Numbered from the stretch's first letter, positions 21,979-32,802 are shown. The stretch is DNA of 37,554 nucleotides from Sphingomonadales bacterium (GCA_028869175.1 JAGWTB010000016.1:1-37554), one strand, 5' to 3'. The notes: a model not told the origin generated them from the sequence alone. A program made the numbers and translations.

Positions 21979-22677
21979 ATGAAGAACAAGTCCCGCTGGC
22001 TCGTCTCGAGTTTCGCCGCGCTCTCGCTCGTCGCCGTTTCCGGCTGCGTCACCGATCCCAACACGGGGCAGCGCAAGGTTTCGCGTACCGCCATCGGCGG
22101 GGCTGGCGGGGTGCTGGCCGGCGCGCTGCTGGGCGGGCTGATCGGCGGCAAGACCGGGCGCATCGTCGGCGCTGGCATCGGCGGCGTTGCCGGCGCGGCA
22201 GTCGGCTACCAGATGGACAAGCAGATCAAGGAGCTGAAGGAGCAGACCGCCGGTTCCGGCATCGACGTCACCCCGACGGACAATGGCTCGGCGATCCTCG
22301 TCAACCTGCCCGATGGCGTTACCTTCGACGTCGGCAGCGCCACGCTCAAGCCGGAATTCCGCGCGACGCTGGACCAGATCGCCCAGTCGATGAACCAGTA
22401 TCCGAACAGCCTGATCGACGTTTACGGCCATACCGATTCGACCGGGTCGGACGCCTACAACCAGACCCTGTCCGAAAACCGCGCGCGCACCGTGGCGAAC
22501 TACCTCGCCTCCAAGGGCGTTGCGGCGGCACGTATCCGCAGCCAGGGCTTCGGCGAAACCACCCCGATCGCCAGCAACGACACCCCGGAAGGCCGCGCCA
22601 AGAACCGCCGCGTGGAAATCAAGATCGTTCCGGTGACCCAGGAAGACGTCGCCGCCGCCAAGTCCGGCGGCCAGTAA
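21979..22677 (+). CDS. OmpA-family outer-membrane lipoprotein
   Basis: This 232-residue lipoprotein has lipobox VSGC with Cys23, a glycine-zipper region (about 38-76, repeated GG and AG pairs) and an OmpA C-terminal peptidoglycan-binding domain (about 105-220). The domain carries FDVGSATLKPEF, YGHTDSTGSDAYNQTLSENRA and GRAKNRRVEI. It anchors the outer membrane to the wall, as YiaD or Pal-like proteins do. The start has AAGGGAAGAAG upstream. A strong terminator follows at 22708, so it is a single-gene unit. Confidence 0.93.
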   Translation: MKNKSRWLVSSFAALSLVAVSGCVTDPNTGQRKVSRTAIGGAGGVLAGALLGGLIGGKTGRIVGAGIGGVAGAAVGYQMDKQIKELKEQTAGSGIDVTPTDNGSAILVNLPDGVTFDVGSATLKPEFRATLDQIAQSMNQYPNSLIDVYGHTDSTGSDAYNQTLSENRARTVANYLASKGVAAARIRSQGFGETTPIASNDTPEGRAKNRRVEIKIVPVTQEDVAAAKSGGQ

Positions 22678-22707
22678 GCGCAACACTGCACAGCGCAGTG
22701 ACCAGGG

Positions 22708-22742
22708 AAGGGCTCGCCGCAGGGCGGGCCCTTTTCGTTTTG
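22708..22742 (+). terminator. Intrinsic terminator after the OmpA lipoprotein gene
   Basis: An 11-bp stem (AAGGGCTCGCC with GGCGGGCCCTT, one G-T pair) and a GCAG loop are followed by TTCGTTTTG. It lies about 30 bp after the stop codon. Confidence 0.85.
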
Positions 22743-22823
22743 TCCGGCGGCGGCCTGCTCGGACATGGGGGCACCGTGCCCGATCCATGACCCGCCCGAT
22801 CCGTTCGTGACGAAAAAGGCCCG

Positions 22824-23603
22824 CTACCCCGCCAGTTCCTTCGCCCGTCCCGCCAGTCGTTCCACCGCCGCGCCGTGGATGGCCGGGGCGGAGACCAGCA
22901 CCCCGAAGGCGCGCGGATCGTGCTTGTTGTAGTTGATCGGGCCGCCGAAGGCGTCGGTCACCGCCGCGCCGGCCTCACGCGCGATCAGGCCGGCGGCGCC
23001 GATGTCCCATTCATAACCCCAGCGCAGCGTGGCGACGAGGTCCGCTTCGTCCGCCGCGACCATGGCCATGCGCAGGGCAATCGAATTGGGCTGGTCCACC
23101 GCGACCAGATCGGCATCGACCGGCGGCAGCACGTGGGCCGGCACCCGCGCGCCTGCCAGATCGCCGCGCGTAGAGGCGGCGAGTCGCTGGCCATTGCGCC
23201 ATGAGCCCTGCCCGGCTTCGCCATACCAGAATTCACCCCGCGCCGGGGCGTCGAGCAGCCCGAACAGCGGCCTGCCCGCACTGACCAGCGCGACCGAGAC
23301 GGCCCAGCCCTTGCGGCCCCGGATGAAATCGCGGGTGCCGTCGATGGGATCGACCAGCCAGATCAGGCTGCCGTCCAGCCGTTCGGGCGCATCGACGGTT
23401 TCCTCCGACAGCCAGCCAGCGGCGGGCAGCAGCGCGGACAACTCGCGGCGCAGGAAATCGTCCACCGCCAGGTCTGCCGCACTGACCGGGTTGCCGGGGG
23501 ACTTCTCCCAGGTTTCCAGCGCATGCCCGTCGCCGGGCCAGGCGGCGTGGGCCATGCGCCCCGCTTCGCGGACGATGGCTTGCAGGCGTTGGCGGTCGAT
23601 CAT
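22824..23603 (-). CDS. CysQ-like 3'(2'),5'-bisphosphate nucleotidase / inositol monophosphatase family
   Basis: The 259-residue enzyme belongs to the lithium-sensitive phosphatase superfamily. Metal-binding motifs are SEET (about 67-70), WLVDPIDGTRDF (about 82-93) and the C-terminal WDIGAAGLIAREAGA. It most resembles CysQ, which removes 3'-phosphoadenosine 5'-phosphate, though inositol- or histidinol-phosphate activity is possible in this family. I start it at the ATG of MIDRQRL; the frame extends 12 codons upstream without family resemblance. It ends 81 bp from the OmpA terminator and is convergent with it. Confidence 0.85.
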   Translation of the reverse strand: MIDRQRLQAIVREAGRMAHAAWPGDGHALETWEKSPGNPVSAADLAVDDFLRRELSALLPAAGWLSEETVDAPERLDGSLIWLVDPIDGTRDFIRGRKGWAVSVALVSAGRPLFGLLDAPARGEFWYGEAGQGSWRNGQRLAASTRGDLAGARVPAHVLPPVDADLVAVDQPNSIALRMAMVAADEADLVATLRWGYEWDIGAAGLIAREAGAAVTDAFGGPINYNKHDPRAFGVLVSAPAIHGAAVERLAGRAKELAG

Positions 23604-23769
23604 CGGCGCTGCAGGCTCCTTGCTGCGAACCATTCGCAAACCATGAGAACATTTTTACTTCTGCGCGCCCCTCGGGGACTTTTCAAGTCGCCATGGCTCG
23701 CCTATGCGGCAGCGCAACATGGCGCGGGTAGCCACCCTCGCCGCCAGACGCAACGAAGGGACTTGCGGC

Positions 23770-24969
23770 ATGAACATCCATGAATATCAGGCCAAGGAAC
23801 TGCTCAAGAAGTTCGGCGTCGGCATTCCGGACGGCATTCCGGCCATGACCGTGGCAGAAGCGGTCGCCGCCGCCAAGCAGCTTCCCGGGCCGCTCTATGT
23901 CGTGAAGGCGCAGATCCACGCCGGCGGCCGCGGCAAGGGCAAGTTCAAGGAACTCGGCCCCGATGCCAAGGGCGGCGTGCGCCTCGCCAAGTCGATCGAG
24001 GAAGTCGAGGCTCATGCCAAGGACATGCTCGGCAACACGCTTGTAACGATCCAGACCGGCGATGCCGGCAAGCAGGTCAACCGGCTCTACATCACCGACG
24101 GGGTCGACATCGGCAAGGAATACTACCTGTCGATGCTGGTTGATCGCGCCACTGGCCGCATCGCCATGATCGCCTCGACCGAAGGCGGCATGAGCATCGA
24201 GGACGTGGCCCACGAAACCCCGGAAAAGATCGTCACCATCACCATCGACCCGGCGCAGGGCTTCATGCCGCACCACGGCCGCGCGCTGGCTTTCGGCCTC
24301 AAGCTGAAGGGCGATCTCAACAAGCAGGCGCAGGTGCTGGGCAAGCAGCTTTATGACGCCTTCCTCGCGCTCGACTGCGCGATGGTTGAGATCAACCCGC
24401 TGGCCGAATGCGATGGCAAGCTGCTGGTGCTCGACACCAAGATGAGCTTCGATTCGAACGCGCTCTACCGTCACCCCGACGTGCTCGCCCTGCGCGACGA
24501 GACCGAGGAAGACCCGGCGGAAATCGAAGCCAGCAAGTATGACCTCGCCTACATCAAGCTCGATGGCGACATCGGCTGCATGGTCAACGGCGCGGGCCTG
24601 GCCATGGCGACGATGGACATCATCAAGCTGAACGGCATGTTCCCGGCCAACTTCCTCGACGTTGGCGGCGGTGCCACCACCGAAAAGGTGACGGCGGCGT
24701 TCAAGATCATTCTCGCCGATCCGGCGGTGAAGGGCATCCTCGTCAACATCTTCGGCGGCATCATGAAATGCGATACGATTGCCGAAGGCATCGTTGCCGC
24801 AGCCAAGGAAGTGAACCTTTCGGTGCCGCTGGTGGTGCGTCTCGAAGGCACCAACGTCGAACTGGGCAAGCAGATCCTCGAAGGTTCGGGCCTGCCTATC
24901 GTTTCGGCTAGTGACTTGGGCGATGCCGCCCGCAAGATCGTTGCCGAAGTGAAGAAGGTGGCGGGCTGA
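23770..24969 (+). CDS. sucC: Succinate-CoA ligase, beta subunit
   Basis: The 399-residue ATP-grasp subunit of the TCA-cycle ligase interconverts succinyl-CoA and succinate with nucleotide. The start [17 protein letters not shown], the nucleotide loop [13 protein letters not shown], the metal site [17 protein letters not shown] and the C-terminal [18 protein letters not shown] and GGGATTEKV regions are all present. Translation from the ATG at 23770 matches the family; the frame is open 22 codons further without homology. The alpha-subunit gene sucD does not follow. A terminator and then etfB come next, so sucD must be elsewhere. Confidence 0.96.
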   Translation: MNIHEYQAKELLKKFGVGIPDGIPAMTVAEAVAAAKQLPGPLYVVKAQIHAGGRGKGKFKELGPDAKGGVRLAKSIEEVEAHAKDMLGNTLVTIQTGDAGKQVNRLYITDGVDIGKEYYLSMLVDRATGRIAMIASTEGGMSIEDVAHETPEKIVTITIDPAQGFMPHHGRALAFGLKLKGDLNKQAQVLGKQLYDAFLALDCAMVEINPLAECDGKLLVLDTKMSFDSNALYRHPDVLALRDETEEDPAEIEASKYDLAYIKLDGDIGCMVNGAGLAMATMDIIKLNGMFPANFLDVGGGATTEKVTAAFKIILADPAVKGILVNIFGGIMKCDTIAEGIVAAAKEVNLSVPLVVRLEGTNVELGKQILEGSGLPIVSASDLGDAARKIVAEVKKVAG

Positions 24970-24996
24970 GCCTGCCGAAAGCCTGTACGCAATCGG

Positions 24997-25037
24997 GCCC
25001 CGCCAGCGATTGTATCGCGGCGGGGCTTGACGTTTTT
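24997..25037 (+). terminator. Intrinsic terminator after sucC
   Basis: An outer stem GCCCCGCC/GGCGGGGC continues, after one bulged A, into an inner stem GCGAT/ATCGC with a TGT loop. It is followed by TTGACGTTTTT. It lies 28 bp after the sucC stop and separates sucC from etfB. Confidence 0.85.
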
Positions 25038-25064
25038 GGCGTCTGCGGCAATGGCGAATCGAGC

Positions 25065-25086
25065 AATTTAATCGCGCGACTAAATT
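25065..25086. promoter_or_regulatory. Palindromic operator candidate upstream of etfB
   Basis: This 22-bp near-perfect palindrome has outer arms AATTTA and TAAATT around a TCGCGCGA core, with one mismatched pair. It is AT-rich at its ends within GC-rich surroundings and lies 33 bp before the etfB start, where a repressor would act. The regulator is unknown. Confidence 0.5.
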
Positions 25087-25119
25087 TCGGTCGTGCCCTT
25101 TGAGGAAGGACCTTTCGCG

Positions 25120-25866
25120 ATGAAGATCCTGGTGCCCGTCAAGCGGGTGATTGATTACAACGTGAAACCGCGCGTCAAGGCGGATGGCACGGGTGTCGAT
25201 CTGCAGAACGTCAAGATGTCGATGAACCCGTTCGACGAAATCGCGGTCGAGGAAGCGATCCGCCTGAAGGAAAAGGGCGTGGCGACCGAGATCGTCGCGG
25301 TGTCCGTCGGCCCGCAGAAGGCGCAGGAAACCCTGCGCACCGCGCTCGCCATGGGCGCTGACCGGGCAATCCTGGTGATGACCGACGATGAGGTCGAACC
25401 GCTCGCGGTTGCCAAGATCCTGAAAGCCATCGCCGACGAGGAAGCGCCGGGCCTGGTGATTCTGGGCAAGCAGGCGATCGACGACGATTCGAACCAGACC
25501 GGCCAGATGCTCGCCGCGCTGCTCGGTCGCCCGCAAGGCACCTTCGCCAGCGCCGTTACGGTCGAGGGTGACAGCGTGACGGTCACTCGCGAAGTCGATG
25601 GCGGTCTGGAAACGGTGAAGCTAGCCATGCCGGCCGTGGTCACCACCGACCTGCGCCTCAACGAGCCGCGCTACGCCTCGCTGCCGAACATCATGAAGGC
25701 CAAGTCCAAGCCGCTCGCCACCAAGGCACCGGCAGACTACGGCGTCGACACCGCGCCGCGGCTCAAGACGCTGAAAGTCGCCGAGCCGCCGGTGCGCAGC
25801 GCCGGCATCAAGGTTGCCGACGTCGATGCGCTGGTCGCCAAGCTCAAGGAAATGGGCGTAGCCTGA
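25120..25866 (+). CDS. etfB: Electron transfer flavoprotein, beta subunit
   Basis: The 248-residue subunit binds AMP and pairs with EtfA to carry electrons from acyl-CoA and other dehydrogenases to ETF-quinone oxidoreductase. The opening [19 protein letters not shown], the mid motif [17 protein letters not shown] and [25 protein letters not shown] signatures are canonical. A GAGGAAGGA ribosome site stands before the ATG at 25120. etfA follows after 100 bp that contain an inverted repeat. Confidence 0.96.
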   Translation: MKILVPVKRVIDYNVKPRVKADGTGVDLQNVKMSMNPFDEIAVEEAIRLKEKGVATEIVAVSVGPQKAQETLRTALAMGADRAILVMTDDEVEPLAVAKILKAIADEEAPGLVILGKQAIDDDSNQTGQMLAALLGRPQGTFASAVTVEGDSVTVTREVDGGLETVKLAMPAVVTTDLRLNEPRYASLPNIMKAKSKPLATKAPADYGVDTAPRLKTLKVAEPPVRSAGIKVADVDALVAKLKEMGVA

Positions 25867-25891
25867 ACCCGCTCACCCACCTCCGTTCGTG

Positions 25892-25938
25892 TCGAGCGAA
25901 GTCGAGACACGGGCGCGAGGCTTCTCGACTTCGCTCGA
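25892..25938. repeat. Perfect 16-bp inverted repeat, REP-like
   Basis: TCGAGCGAAGTCGAGA (25892-25907) and its exact complement (25923-25938) flank a 15-base loop between etfB and etfA. The left arm, with flanking bases, is shared with 20438-20458. Such GTCGAGCGAAGTCGAG elements are of the kind scattered between genes in sphingomonads. In the transcript it would form a stable hairpin inside the etfBA message. Confidence 0.8.
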
Positions 25939-25966
25939 AGCGAACGGGATTTGGAAGGAATTCGGT

Positions 25967-26896
25967 ATGAAAACTCTCGTCTGGGTCGAACACGACAACG
26001 CTTCCGTCAAGGACGCCACCCTCGCCGCCGTCACCGCCGCTTCGCAGCTCGGTGAAGTGCACCTGCTGGTCGCCGGCGCGGGCTGCGCCGCCGTGGCCGA
26101 GCAGGCCGCGCAGATCGCTGGCGTGGGCAAGGTCCACCTCGCCGACAACGCCGCCTATTCCAACGCGCTGCCGGAGAACGTCGCGCCGCTGATCGTGGAC
26201 CTCATGGGCCACCATGACGCCTTCGTCGCGCCCGCCACCAGCAACGGCAAGAACATCGCCCCGCGCGTCGCGGCGCTGCTCGATGTCATGCAGCTGTCGG
26301 ACATTCTCTCGGTCGAAGGCGGCAAGACCTTCACTCGCCCGACCTATGCCGGCAATGCCATCGCCACGGTCGAAAGCACTGACGCCAAGCTGGTGATCAC
26401 CGTGCGCGGCACCGCCTTTGCCAAGGCGGAAACCAGCGGCGGTTCGGGCACGGTCGAAGCCGTCTCGGGCCCGGCGGATGCAGGCCTTTCCAGCTTCGTC
26501 GGCGCGGAAATCGCCAAGTCGGAGCGTCCGGAGCTGACCGCTGCCAAGATCATCGTCTCGGGCGGCCGCGCGCTGAAGGATGCCGACACCTTCCAGCAGG
26601 TAATCTTCCCGCTGGCCGACAAGCTGGGCGCCGCCGTCGGTGCCAGCCGCGCGGCGGTCGACGCGGGCTATGTGCCGAACGACTACCAGGTCGGCCAGAC
26701 CGGCAAGATCGTCGCCCCGGAAGTCTACATCGCGGTCGGCATCTCGGGCGCGATCCAGCACCTGGCGGGCATGAAGGACTCCAAGACGATCATCGCGATC
26801 AACAAGGACGAAGACGCGCCGATCTTCCAGGTTGCCGACATCGGCCTGGTGGCGGACTTGTTCAGCGCCGTGCCGGAACTGACCGGCAAGCTCTGA
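25967..26896 (+). CDS. etfA: Electron transfer flavoprotein, alpha subunit
   Basis: The 309-residue FAD-binding partner of EtfB has an N-terminal domain (about 1-185). The C-terminal FAD domain carries [44 protein letters not shown] and [15 protein letters not shown]. The ATG at 25967 matches family starts and has AAGGAAT upstream; the open frame begins inside the upstream repeat and is not coding there. A strong terminator follows the stop by 25 bp. Confidence 0.96.
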   Translation: MKTLVWVEHDNASVKDATLAAVTAASQLGEVHLLVAGAGCAAVAEQAAQIAGVGKVHLADNAAYSNALPENVAPLIVDLMGHHDAFVAPATSNGKNIAPRVAALLDVMQLSDILSVEGGKTFTRPTYAGNAIATVESTDAKLVITVRGTAFAKAETSGGSGTVEAVSGPADAGLSSFVGAEIAKSERPELTAAKIIVSGGRALKDADTFQQVIFPLADKLGAAVGASRAAVDAGYVPNDYQVGQTGKIVAPEVYIAVGISGAIQHLAGMKDSKTIIAINKDEDAPIFQVADIGLVADLFSAVPELTGKL

Positions 26897-26920
26897 ACCG
26901 CTTCGTCCGGAATGGACATG

Positions 26921-26956
26921 AAAGGCCTCGGGCGGCAACGCCCGGGGCCTTTTCTT
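26921..26956. terminator. Intrinsic terminator between etfA and the DUF445 gene
   Basis: A 14-bp stem (AAAGGCCTCGGGCG with CGCCCGGGGCCTTT) and a GCAA loop are followed by TTTCTTG on the plus strand. The complement begins with AAAGGCC and ends in a short T run, so it may also stop the convergent DUF445 transcript. Confidence 0.88.
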
Positions 26957-26966
26957 GCGATGGAGC

Positions 26967-28235
26967 CTACAGCAGCAGGTCGATTCCGTGCAGCGCTACC
27001 CCGACGAGGCCGCCCACAAGGGTGCCGTTGATCCGGATGAACTGCAGGTCGCGCCCAACGGCACCTTCGATGCGCAGGGTGACGGTTTCGGCATCCCAGC
27101 GCTTGACCGTTTCCGAAACCAGCCGGACGATCTGGTCACCATAGCGGCTGACGACGCCGACCAGCGTGCGGCGGGCGAAGCGGTTGACCATCGTCTGCAG
27201 GCGGCCATCGCGCTGCAAGGCACCGCCCAGTTCCGCCAGACTCGCGCCGAAATGGCCGGACAGGGCATTGTCCGGATCGCGCGCGGCGCGCAGCAGTCCG
27301 GCGCGGCTGCGCTCCCACATGGCGTCCAGCCAGCGGCCCATGGCGGGATTGGCCAGCACTTCCAGCTTCATCCGGGCCACACGACCTGCCATCACGGGAT
27401 CGTCCACCAGATCGCGCGCCAGCGTTTCCAGCCCTTCCTCGATCTTGCCGCGCAGCGGATGCTGCGGATCGACGATGCATTCGGCGAGCAGCTTGTAGAG
27501 CCCGTCGAGGATGGTGTTGGCCAGCCGCTCGTCCAGCCCGGTCCAGCGCACCAGCGAGCCGGCGCGCTCATGAATCATGCTGCGGATCAACGGCTCGTTG
27601 TCCTCCAGCGTCATCCCGGTCCAGCGCAGGATTGATTCGAGCAGCGGCAGGTGGCGCTTGTCGGCAATCGCGGCGGTGAGCAACTGGCCGAGCAGCGGCG
27701 CGGCATCGAGCTTTTCCAGCTGGCTGCGCAGCCCCTGCTTGACCAGACCGCCGAGCTGTTCGGGATCAAGTGATTGCAGCATGTCGGCAAACAGGCTGGC
27801 CGCGCCCAGCCGCAGCCGCGTTTCGCCGCCGCGCGTCGGATCGGCGAGGAAAGTGCCCGCCGCCTGCGCGAGGTTCATGCCGCGCAAGCGCCGCGCGACC
27901 ACTTGCGGCGTCAGGAAATTGGCGCGCAGGAACGCCGCCATGGTATCGGCGATGCGGTCCTTGTTTTCCGGGATGATCGCGGTGTGCGGGATCGGCAGCC
28001 CCAGCGGCCGGCGAAACAGCGCGGTCACCGCGAACCAGTCAGCCAGTCCGCCGACCATGGCAGCCTCGCTGAAGGCGAGCACCCAGGCCCAGGCCGGGTG
28101 GGTGCCGAGAAAGTGGCGCGCGAGCAGGAACAGCGCCGCCATGACGACCAGCAGGCCGGTGGCAAACAGCCGCATGCGCCGGGCGCGATCCATCTGATCG
28201 GCCGCGGCAGCAGTGAGGGGTTCGGCGGCGCTCAC
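26967..28235 (-). CDS. DUF445 membrane protein (YjiN-like)
   Basis: The 422-residue protein has two N-terminal hydrophobic helices (about 22-40 and 50-70, with [16 protein letters not shown]). A long alpha-helical soluble region follows, and a final helix ends in [17 protein letters not shown]. The motif [34 protein letters not shown], split over residues about 57-90, is diagnostic of DUF445. The function is unknown. The GTG start overlaps the RND pump stop by four bases (GTGA), so it is translated with the pump, which may be its only functional clue. Confidence 0.9.
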   Translation of the reverse strand: MSAAEPLTAAAADQMDRARRMRLFATGLLVVMAALFLLARHFLGTHPAWAWVLAFSEAAMVGGLADWFAVTALFRRPLGLPIPHTAIIPENKDRIADTMAAFLRANFLTPQVVARRLRGMNLAQAAGTFLADPTRGGETRLRLGAASLFADMLQSLDPEQLGGLVKQGLRSQLEKLDAAPLLGQLLTAAIADKRHLPLLESILRWTGMTLEDNEPLIRSMIHERAGSLVRWTGLDERLANTILDGLYKLLAECIVDPQHPLRGKIEEGLETLARDLVDDPVMAGRVARMKLEVLANPAMGRWLDAMWERSRAGLLRAARDPDNALSGHFGASLAELGGALQRDGRLQTMVNRFARRTLVGVVSRYGDQIVRLVSETVKRWDAETVTLRIEGAVGRDLQFIRINGTLVGGLVGVALHGIDLLL

Positions 28236-31200
28236 TCGGCGGGCAGAGGTGCCCGCGCGCCCGGTTCGGTCGCCTGGTCGCGGTGTTCAGGCTCGAACGT
28301 GAGGATCGAGCGGCGCAGGCGCGGGCCGATTCGTTTTTCGAAACCGTCGGCTAGGCTGAAGCCTGCCGGCACGATCAGCAGGGTCAGCGCGGTGGACAGG
28401 ATCAGCCCGCCGATCACCGTGGTGCCCATCGGTGCCCGCCATGCCCCGTCACCCGAAAGCGATACGGCAGTGGGAATCATCCCCGCGGTCATGGCGACGG
28501 TGGTCATCACGATCGGTTGGGCGCGCTTGTGGCCGGCTTCGTAGATCGCGCGGAACTTGCTGGCCCCATGCGCCATCTCCTCGATGGCAAAATCGATCAG
28601 CAGGATCGAGTTCTTGGCGACGATGCCGAACAGCATCAGCACGCCGATGAACACCGACATCGAGATCGACTGGCCGGTGATGGCCAGCGCGATGAGGCCG
28701 CCGAACGGGGCCAGGAACAGCGAGGCCATGTTGACCAGCGGCGAGATGAAGCGGTGGTACAGCAGCACCAGCACCGAAAACACCAGCAGGATGCCCGCCG
28801 GCACGGCCAGCGACAGGCTGTCGATCATTTCCTGCTGCCAGCGATCCGAACCGAACGGCGTGTTCGATACGCCCGAGGGCAGGTGCTTCATGATCGGCAA
28901 GGCGTTGACCTTGACCATCGCATCGCCCTTGACCACGCCGGGGGCGAGATCGGCGCCGACGAAGATGCGGCGGCTCTGGTTGTAGCGCTGGATGCTGATC
29001 GGCCCGGAGCCGAGCGAGATATCGGCAACGCGTGACAGCGGCACCGTGCCACCCGAGGCCGTCGGCACGGGCAGATTGGCGATGTTCGACAGGTCGCGCC
29101 GGGCATCCACCGGCATGCGCACGCGGATCGGCACCTGCCGGTCCACCAGCGAGAACTTGGCCGCGTTCTGGTCAATCTCGCCGATGGTGGCGATGCGGAT
29201 CGCCTGGCTCAGCGCCGAAGTGGTGACCCCGAGGCTGGCGGCGAGATCCAGCCGGGGCCGAACGATCACTTCAGGGCGGCGCATGTCGGCATTGATGCGC
29301 GGCGCGACGATGTCGGGAATGCCCTTCATCTGTTCGACCAGCTGCGCCGCGGCCTTTTCCAGCAACACCGGGTCCGAACCGGACAGCATGACCGAGATCG
29401 GCCGGCCGATTCCCCCCGGGCCCTGCTGGCCCATCGACTGGAAGGTCACCCGCGCATCGGGAATCTTCTGCAGGCGCGGGGTGAGGCCGCGTTCGAATTC
29501 CTGGCTGGTCTTGTCGCGATCCTTCTTCAGCGTGACGAAGATGCGCGCATTGCCTTCGCCGATGCGGGCATAGGCGGTCTTGGTTGCTGAGTCGGCATCG
29601 AGGATGCGGGCGACTTCATCAGCAACCAGCTCGGTCTGGCGCAGCGTCGTGCCCGGCACCATCTCGATGCGCACTTGGGCAAAATCGCTGTTGGTATTGG
29701 GCATGAATTCGCTTGGCAGCACCTTGAACAGCACGCCGGTGAGGATCAGCGCGGCGAAGAACACGCCGACCATCCACACACGGTGATCGCGCAGCCGCGC
29801 GGCGATGCGCTTGCCCCAGGACAGATGGCCACCGGCGTCGCGGCGAGCGGCCCGATAGGCGTCGGCCGCGCGTGTATCGAGCGACCAGCGCAGCAGTTTG
29901 AGATAACGATCCATCCACGGACCGCCGGCATGTTCGGCATGACCATGGGTCTTGAGGAAATAGGCCGCGACCATCGGCGTGATCATGCGCGCGATGGCCA
30001 GGCTCATCAGCACCGAAACCACCACGGTGAGGCCAAAGTTCTTGAAGAACTGGCCCGAAACGCCCGGCATCAGGCCCACCGGCAGGAACACCGCGACGAT
30101 CGAGAAGGTGGTTGCCACCACCGCCAGGCCGATTTCGTCAGCCGCGTCGATAGAGGCCTGATAGGCGCTCTTGCCCATGCGCATGTGGCGTACGATATTT
30201 TCGATTTCGACGATGGCATCGTCGACCAGCACCCCCGCGACCAGGCCGAGCGCAAGCAGCGAGAAGCTGTTCAGAGTGAAGCCGAGCAGGTCCATGAACC
30301 AGAAGGTCGGGATCGCCGACATCGGAATGGCGATTGCCGAAATCATCGTGGCGCGCCAGTCACGCAGGAAGAAGAACACGACGATGACCGCCAAGATCGA
30401 GCCTTCGACCATCGAAGCCATCGAGGATTCGTACTGGTTCTTGGTATAGTCGACCGAGGTGAACAGCTGGGTGAACCTGAGCCCCGGGTGCTCCTTCTCG
30501 ATTTTGTGGATCTCGGCCAGCGCATTGTCGTACACGGTGACGTCCGACGCCCCGCGTGCGCGGGCGATGGAGAAGGTGACGACCGGCTTGCCTTCCATCT
30601 TGCCCAGCGAGGTGATCTCGCCAAAACTGTCATGCACATCGGCAATGTCGGCCAGCTTGATCGAGCGGCCAGCGCCAATGCCGATGTCGGTCTGCGACAG
30701 GCTGAAGGCGTCGCGGGCATTGCCAAGCACGCGCACCGACTGCCGCGATCCGGCGATTTCCGCCTTGCCGCCCGCCGCGTTGACGTTGACCTGGCGCAGG
30801 GCAAGGTTGACCTGCGCGGCAGTGATTCCCATCGCCTGCATCCGCGCCGGGTCGAGCGTGACGACAATCTCGCGATTGACGCCGCCATTGCGCGCCACTT
30901 CGGCCATGCCGTCCAGCGACAGCAGCCGCTTGGCCACCGAATCGTCGATGAACCACGACAACTGCTCCAACGTCATGTCGTCTGCCGAAACCGCCCAGTA
31001 GGCGATGGGATCGGACGACGTTTCCGCCTTGAACACCTGCGGCTCCAGAATGCCGTCAGGCAATTCGCCGCGCGCCTGGTCCACCGCGTTCTTCACTTCG
31101 GCAACGGCAGCGTTGATGTCATGGCCGATCTGGAACTCGACCATCGTCTGGCTGTTGCCTTCCGAGGCGGTCGAGCTGAGCGAGACCACCCCGGAAATCG

Positions 31201-31426
31201 ACCGGACCGCCGCTTCGACGCGCTGGGTGATCTGGGTTTCGATTTCGGTCGGCGCGGCACCGGGCTGGGCAACGATCACGAATACCATCGGGAATTCGAT
31301 ATCGGGATCGTTCTGCACCTCCATCCGCATGAAGCTGACGATTCCCATCAGCATCAGCGCCGCGAACAGCACGATGGGGACGACCGGGTTGCGGATCGAC
31401 CAGGCGGATATGTTGCGCAGGCCCAT
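28232..31426 (-). CDS. RND-family efflux transporter, inner-membrane pump
   Basis: The 1064-residue pump has the typical duplicated layout. TM1 at about 14-31 precedes a large periplasmic loop, TM2-6 follow at about 340-490, TM7 lies near 560, a second loop follows, and TM8-12 lie near 880-1030. The proton-relay pair Asp402/Asp403 ([13 protein letters not shown]) is intact, as is the conserved Lys in [15 protein letters not shown]. It is in the AcrB/MdtB-like HAE1 group, probably exporting hydrophobic compounds. It lies 14 bp after the adaptor gene and is coupled to DUF445. No outer-membrane channel gene is in the operon in view, so a TolC-type partner must come from elsewhere. Confidence 0.94.
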   Translation of the reverse strand: MGLRNISAWSIRNPVVPIVLFAALMLMGIVSFMRMEVQNDPDIEFPMVFVIVAQPGAAPTEIETQITQRVEAAVRSISGVVSLSSTASEGNSQTMVEFQIGHDINAAVAEVKNAVDQARGELPDGILEPQVFKAETSSDPIAYWAVSADDMTLEQLSWFIDDSVAKRLLSLDGMAEVARNGGVNREIVVTLDPARMQAMGITAAQVNLALRQVNVNAAGGKAEIAGSRQSVRVLGNARDAFSLSQTDIGIGAGRSIKLADIADVHDSFGEITSLGKMEGKPVVTFSIARARGASDVTVYDNALAEIHKIEKEHPGLRFTQLFTSVDYTKNQYESSMASMVEGSILAVIVVFFFLRDWRATMISAIAIPMSAIPTFWFMDLLGFTLNSFSLLALGLVAGVLVDDAIVEIENIVRHMRMGKSAYQASIDAADEIGLAVVATTFSIVAVFLPVGLMPGVSGQFFKNFGLTVVVSVLMSLAIARMITPMVAAYFLKTHGHAEHAGGPWMDRYLKLLRWSLDTRAADAYRAARRDAGGHLSWGKRIAARLRDHRVWMVGVFFAALILTGVLFKVLPSEFMPNTNSDFAQVRIEMVPGTTLRQTELVADEVARILDADSATKTAYARIGEGNARIFVTLKKDRDKTSQEFERGLTPRLQKIPDARVTFQSMGQQGPGGIGRPISVMLSGSDPVLLEKAAAQLVEQMKGIPDIVAPRINADMRRPEVIVRPRLDLAASLGVTTSALSQAIRIATIGEIDQNAAKFSLVDRQVPIRVRMPVDARRDLSNIANLPVPTASGGTVPLSRVADISLGSGPISIQRYNQSRRIFVGADLAPGVVKGDAMVKVNALPIMKHLPSGVSNTPFGSDRWQQEMIDSLSLAVPAGILLVFSVLVLLYHRFISPLVNMASLFLAPFGGLIALAITGQSISMSVFIGVLMLFGIVAKNSILLIDFAIEEMAHGASKFRAIYEAGHKRAQPIVMTTVAMTAGMIPTAVSLSGDGAWRAPMGTTVIGGLILSTALTLLIVPAGFSLADGFEKRIGPRLRRSILTFEPEHRDQATEPGARAPLPAE

Positions 31427-31440
31427 GGTCTGTTCCGGCC

Positions 31441-32637
31441 CTATTTCACCAGCCGGGGCACGATGGTTTCGCCCGGTGCAAGGAAGCCGCCGGCACGCAG
31501 CACGACCTGTTCCTGGCCGGAAAGTCCGGCGACGATCGGGATACCGCTGGCGTTGACGGTGCCGATGGTCACGCTGCGGCGCTGCGCCTTGTTGCCGGGG
31601 CCGACGACGTAGACATAGCTGCCCTTTTCATCCGACAGGATCGCCGATTCGGGCAGCAGCGGCGCAACCACCGTGCCACTGCGGATCACAACGCTGGCAA
31701 AGCCGCCGGGGCGCAGGTCGGGCGCATAGGACAGCGCGATCCGTGCGGTGCCCTGCCGGGATTGCGGGTTGATCACCGGGGACAGCTGCCAGACCTGGCC
31801 GGTATAGGCCGTGGTCGAACCGACCGGCGTCACTTCCGCCGCCACGCCGACCGACAGCGCGGCAAGGTCCGCCTCGCCCACCTGGGCCAGTGCCTCCATC
31901 TCGCCGCCCTTGGCGATACGGAACAGGACACCGCTGCCCGCGCCGACCACCTGACCGGGTTCGACCTTGCGTTCGAGCAGCAACCCCGCAGCGGGCGCAA
32001 CAATGTTGAGCCGCGCCGCCTGGGCGCGGAGCTGGCCGAGCGAGGCCCGGGCCACGCCGACGCGGGCATTGGCGGCGTCGCGCGTTGCCGTCAGCCGGTC
32101 AACATCGGCCTTGGACACGAAGCCGCGCTGGACCAGCCGCAGCGCGCGGTCCAGATTGGCCTGGGCCAGCCGGGCATCGGCTTCGGAAACCTGAATCTGC
32201 GCGGCCTGGCCGATCTGCTGCTGGCTCTGCACCGAACGATCGATCACGGCCAGCACCTGGCCCTGGCGGACCCACTGTCCGGCCTCGACCAGAACCTGCG
32301 CGACCTGACCGCCTTCGCCTACCGAACCGACCGGCAGTTCGCGCCGCGCGGCCAGCGTGGCCGAAGCGCTGATCGCGCCGGTAATCGTCGCGCGGCCAGG
32401 CACCACAACCGAAACCGTCGCCGCCTGACCAGCCTTGTCGGCAGCGGGATCCTTTTCCGCGCCGCCACGGTGCATGAACAGCCACATCGCGGCGAGCAGC
32501 GCCGCAATCACGACGCCGATCAGGATCATGCGCCGCTTGGCGCGCCGGTCTTCGTCGTCGGATCCGATCATGGGGTTGAACGGTGCCGCCTGCACGCCTT
32601 CGCCTTCCCCGTCGATCCTGGCTTCGTAGTTCATCAT
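31441..32637 (-). CDS. RND efflux periplasmic adaptor (HlyD/AcrA family)
   Basis: The 398-residue protein has a cytoplasmic N-terminal tail, one membrane helix (about 37-54) and then barrel-sandwich, hairpin and beta-barrel domains. Family features include GQWVRQGQVLAVID, a coiled-coil hairpin (about 140-215, rich in Ala, Gln and Arg), IVAPAAGLLLERKVEPGQVV and the late LPESAILSDEKGSYVYVV. It joins the RND pump to the outer-membrane channel. It is anchored by a helix and not by a lipid, since no lipobox is present. It is the first gene of the efflux operon. Confidence 0.93.
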   Translation of the reverse strand: MMNYEARIDGEGEGVQAAPFNPMIGSDDEDRRAKRRMILIGVVIAALLAAMWLFMHRGGAEKDPAADKAGQAATVSVVVPGRATITGAISASATLAARRELPVGSVGEGGQVAQVLVEAGQWVRQGQVLAVIDRSVQSQQQIGQAAQIQVSEADARLAQANLDRALRLVQRGFVSKADVDRLTATRDAANARVGVARASLGQLRAQAARLNIVAPAAGLLLERKVEPGQVVGAGSGVLFRIAKGGEMEALAQVGEADLAALSVGVAAEVTPVGSTTAYTGQVWQLSPVINPQSRQGTARIALSYAPDLRPGGFASVVIRSGTVVAPLLPESAILSDEKGSYVYVVGPGNKAQRRSVTIGTVNASGIPIVAGLSGQEQVVLRAGGFLAPGETIVPRLVK

Positions 32638-32802
32638 GTCACCGCCTGAGTCGCCGACCCCGCCGCGACGCGGGACAGGGGACTGTATTAATCCGATAAA
32701 TCACCTCGGGCAAGGCCGGGGTGCCGGCGACCCGTATGGGGCGCAATGCTGTTGCCGCGACATAGCTGCGCGCGCGAGGCGAGGCAACGCGCTGTCGATG
32801 AA

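Noticed and set aside
23683..25536. 617-residue minus-strand frame opposite sucC and etfB
   Set aside because: Shadow of two conserved genes and of the terminator between them.
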